DNA from: Alistipes senegalensis
Lineage (GTDB): Bacteria; Bacteroidota; Bacteroidia; Bacteroidales; Rikenellaceae
Length of the DNA: 64,000 bases
Direction of reading: 5' to 3'
Assembly: GCA_023664045.1 (NCBI GenBank)
Contig: JAMPGH010000001.1
Span: 118,090 to 182,089, forward strand
This document shows positions 63,102 through 64,000 of this stretch, piece by piece. How positions within the stretch are numbered: position 1 is the stretch's first letter; the number at the start of each line of letters is the position of its first letter. The notes beneath the pieces are model-generated. The model made no database searches and was not told the origin of the DNA. It saw nothing but the letters and a program-made list of their open reading frames with translations. The position numbers and the translations under genes are program-made.

Positions 63102-63671
63102 ATGAAAAAATGGCTGCTCCTCCTTTTGCTTGCCGCACTCCGCTCCGGAGCGCAGGCGCAGGGAGGCCGCGGCTATATTCATCAGGAGTGGAGCGTCGAG
63201 CGGGGCGACTCGACGCCGCTGATCCACATCGCGCCGGTACCCGTATTCCGGCGTCCGGCCGACCTGCGCCGCTACCGCCGGCTGGTGGACGCAGTGAAGA
63301 AGGTCTACCCGATCGCCAAAATCGCCCGGGCCAAGATGGCCGACATGGAAGCCGAGCTGCTGCGGCTGCCGACCAAGAAAGAACAGAAAGCCTACATCAA
63401 GCAAGTCTACCACGAGATCAAGGAAGAATACACGCCGGTGCTCAAACGCATGACCCGTACGCAGGGGCGCGTGCTGCTGAAGCTGATCGACCGCGAAACG
63501 GAGTACACGGCCTACGAAGTGCTGCGCGAATTCCGCGGCGGATTCGTGGCGGGATTCTGGCAAGGCATCTCGAAGATCTTCGGGCAGGACCTCAAGTCGG
63601 AATACGACAAGGAGGGAGAAGACCGCATCATCGAACAGATCGTGGTCTACTACGAAGCGGGACTGCTGTGA
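63102..63671 (+). CDS. DUF4294 family secreted protein
   Basis: A 189-residue protein with a Sec signal (about 1-20, ending GAQAQ). The mature part is mainly helical and basic: LRRYRRLVDAVKKVYPIAKI and LPTKKEQKAYIKQVYHEIKE, then RELLKLIDRET-like LLKLIDRETEYTAYEVL. This is the DUF4294 pattern of Bacteroidetes; function unknown, probably periplasmic. The start is the ATG at 63102. It is transcribed toward ffh, 121 bases downstream. Confidence 0.85.
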   Translation: MKKWLLLLLLAALRSGAQAQGGRGYIHQEWSVERGDSTPLIHIAPVPVFRRPADLRRYRRLVDAVKKVYPIAKIARAKMADMEAELLRLPTKKEQKAYIKQVYHEIKEEYTPVLKRMTRTQGRVLLKLIDRETEYTAYEVLREFRGGFVAGFWQGISKIFGQDLKSEYDKEGEDRIIEQIVVYYEAGLL

Positions 63672-63792
63672 GTTTTTTCGAAAAAAAGCGCCCTCTTACC
63701 GCGGATCGAAGCGGGTCATCCGGAGAAAACGGAGCCGAGTTTGCTTTTCCGGCGGACATGCACTATCTTTACGCCGCCAAACACGGAAAAAC

Positions 63793-64000
63793 ATGTTCGA
63801 AAACCTGACAGACAAACTCGAACGATCGTTCAAGATACTCAAGGGCGAAGGCCGCATCACGGAGATCAACGTAGCGGAGACGCTCAAGGAGATACGCCGT
63901 GCGCTGATCGACGCCGACGTAAACTACAAGGTAGCCAAGACCTTCACCGACACGGTGAAGCAGAAGGCGCTGGGTCAGAATGTGCTTACGGCCGTCAAGC
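63793..64000 (+). CDS. ffh: Signal recognition particle protein Ffh, N-terminal fragment
   Basis: The first 69 codons are in the window; the gene continues past the right edge. MFENLTDKLERSFKILKGEG and EINVAETLKEIRRALIDADVNYKV are the N-domain of SRP54/Ffh. The GTPase and M domains are beyond the window. Its RNA partner is encoded at 20265-20360. Confidence 0.93.
   Translation, partial: MFENLTDKLERSFKILKGEGRITEINVAETLKEIRRALIDADVNYKVAKTFTDTVKQKALGQNVLTAVK

Overview
The window is a GC-rich chromosomal segment from a member of the Bacteroidales, most likely Alistipes or a close relative in the Rikenellaceae. The grounds are Bacteroidetes-type promoters (TTTG, about 19-20 bases, then TAnnTTTG), many lipoproteins with a Cys after a short signal, BACON, DUF5689, DUF3244, DUF4251, DUF4293 and DUF4294 families, a UpxY antiterminator, and gene content of that group. 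The genus is an inference. No insertion sequence, prophage, CRISPR array or rRNA was seen.

Layout. 1-6910 (minus) is the promoter-proximal end of a capsule or surface-polysaccharide locus: UpxY antiterminator, a WbpM/FlaA1-type 4,6-dehydratase, UDP-glucuronate 4-epimerase, UDP-glucose 6-dehydrogenase, a Wzx-type flippase and the start of an aminotransferase. The flippase end is clearly more AT-rich. 7389-16342 (minus) is a five-gene cluster that looks like a surface nucleic-acid harvesting system: a large BACON/OB-fold lipoprotein, a DNA/RNA non-specific endonuclease lipoprotein, a secreted EEP-family phosphodiesterase, a TonB-dependent receptor and a DUF5689 lipoprotein. 16580-20225 (minus) holds DUF4293, a GT2 glycosyltransferase, DUF4199, TsaC and MltG. 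A small SRP RNA gene lies at 20265-20360. 20435-25137 (minus) holds an outer-membrane barrel and a 990-residue TPR protein, followed by a degenerate repeat array.

25676-28426 (plus) holds SerB and two DUF5689-like lipoproteins, then Obg (minus), a DUF4139 protein (plus) and a second outer-membrane receptor (minus) related to the one at 8706. 33902-42613 holds PepD, IspF, two DUF4251 proteins, two paralogous leucine-rich-repeat lipoproteins and UvrA. 42795-47098 (plus) holds a TPR/HTH regulator interrupted by an in-frame stop, then a DUF3244 protein and two unrecognised lipoproteins. 47328-50270 holds a nitrilase-family amidase, a CvfB-like protein, a methyltransferase and the CrcB fluoride channel.

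50468-59613 (plus) is a complete urease operon: ureA, ureB, ureC, ureE, ureF, ureG, ureD, a urea transporter, and an ECF nickel transporter (NikMN, NikQ, NikO). It encodes urea entry, nickel supply, enzyme and maturation in one tight run. 59707-64000 holds YajC, a TSCPD protein, two small stress-type proteins, tRNA-Gln, NhaD, an FlK-like thioesterase, DUF4294 and the start of Ffh, whose RNA partner is the SRP RNA at 20 kb.

The most interesting items are the nucleic-acid harvesting cluster with its partial echo near 27-34 kb, the self-contained urease/nickel operon with an unusual leader, the broken regulator next to a group of unknown secreted proteins, and the C9 tracts around the capsule promoter. 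All function calls rest on motif recognition by eye; no database search was run.
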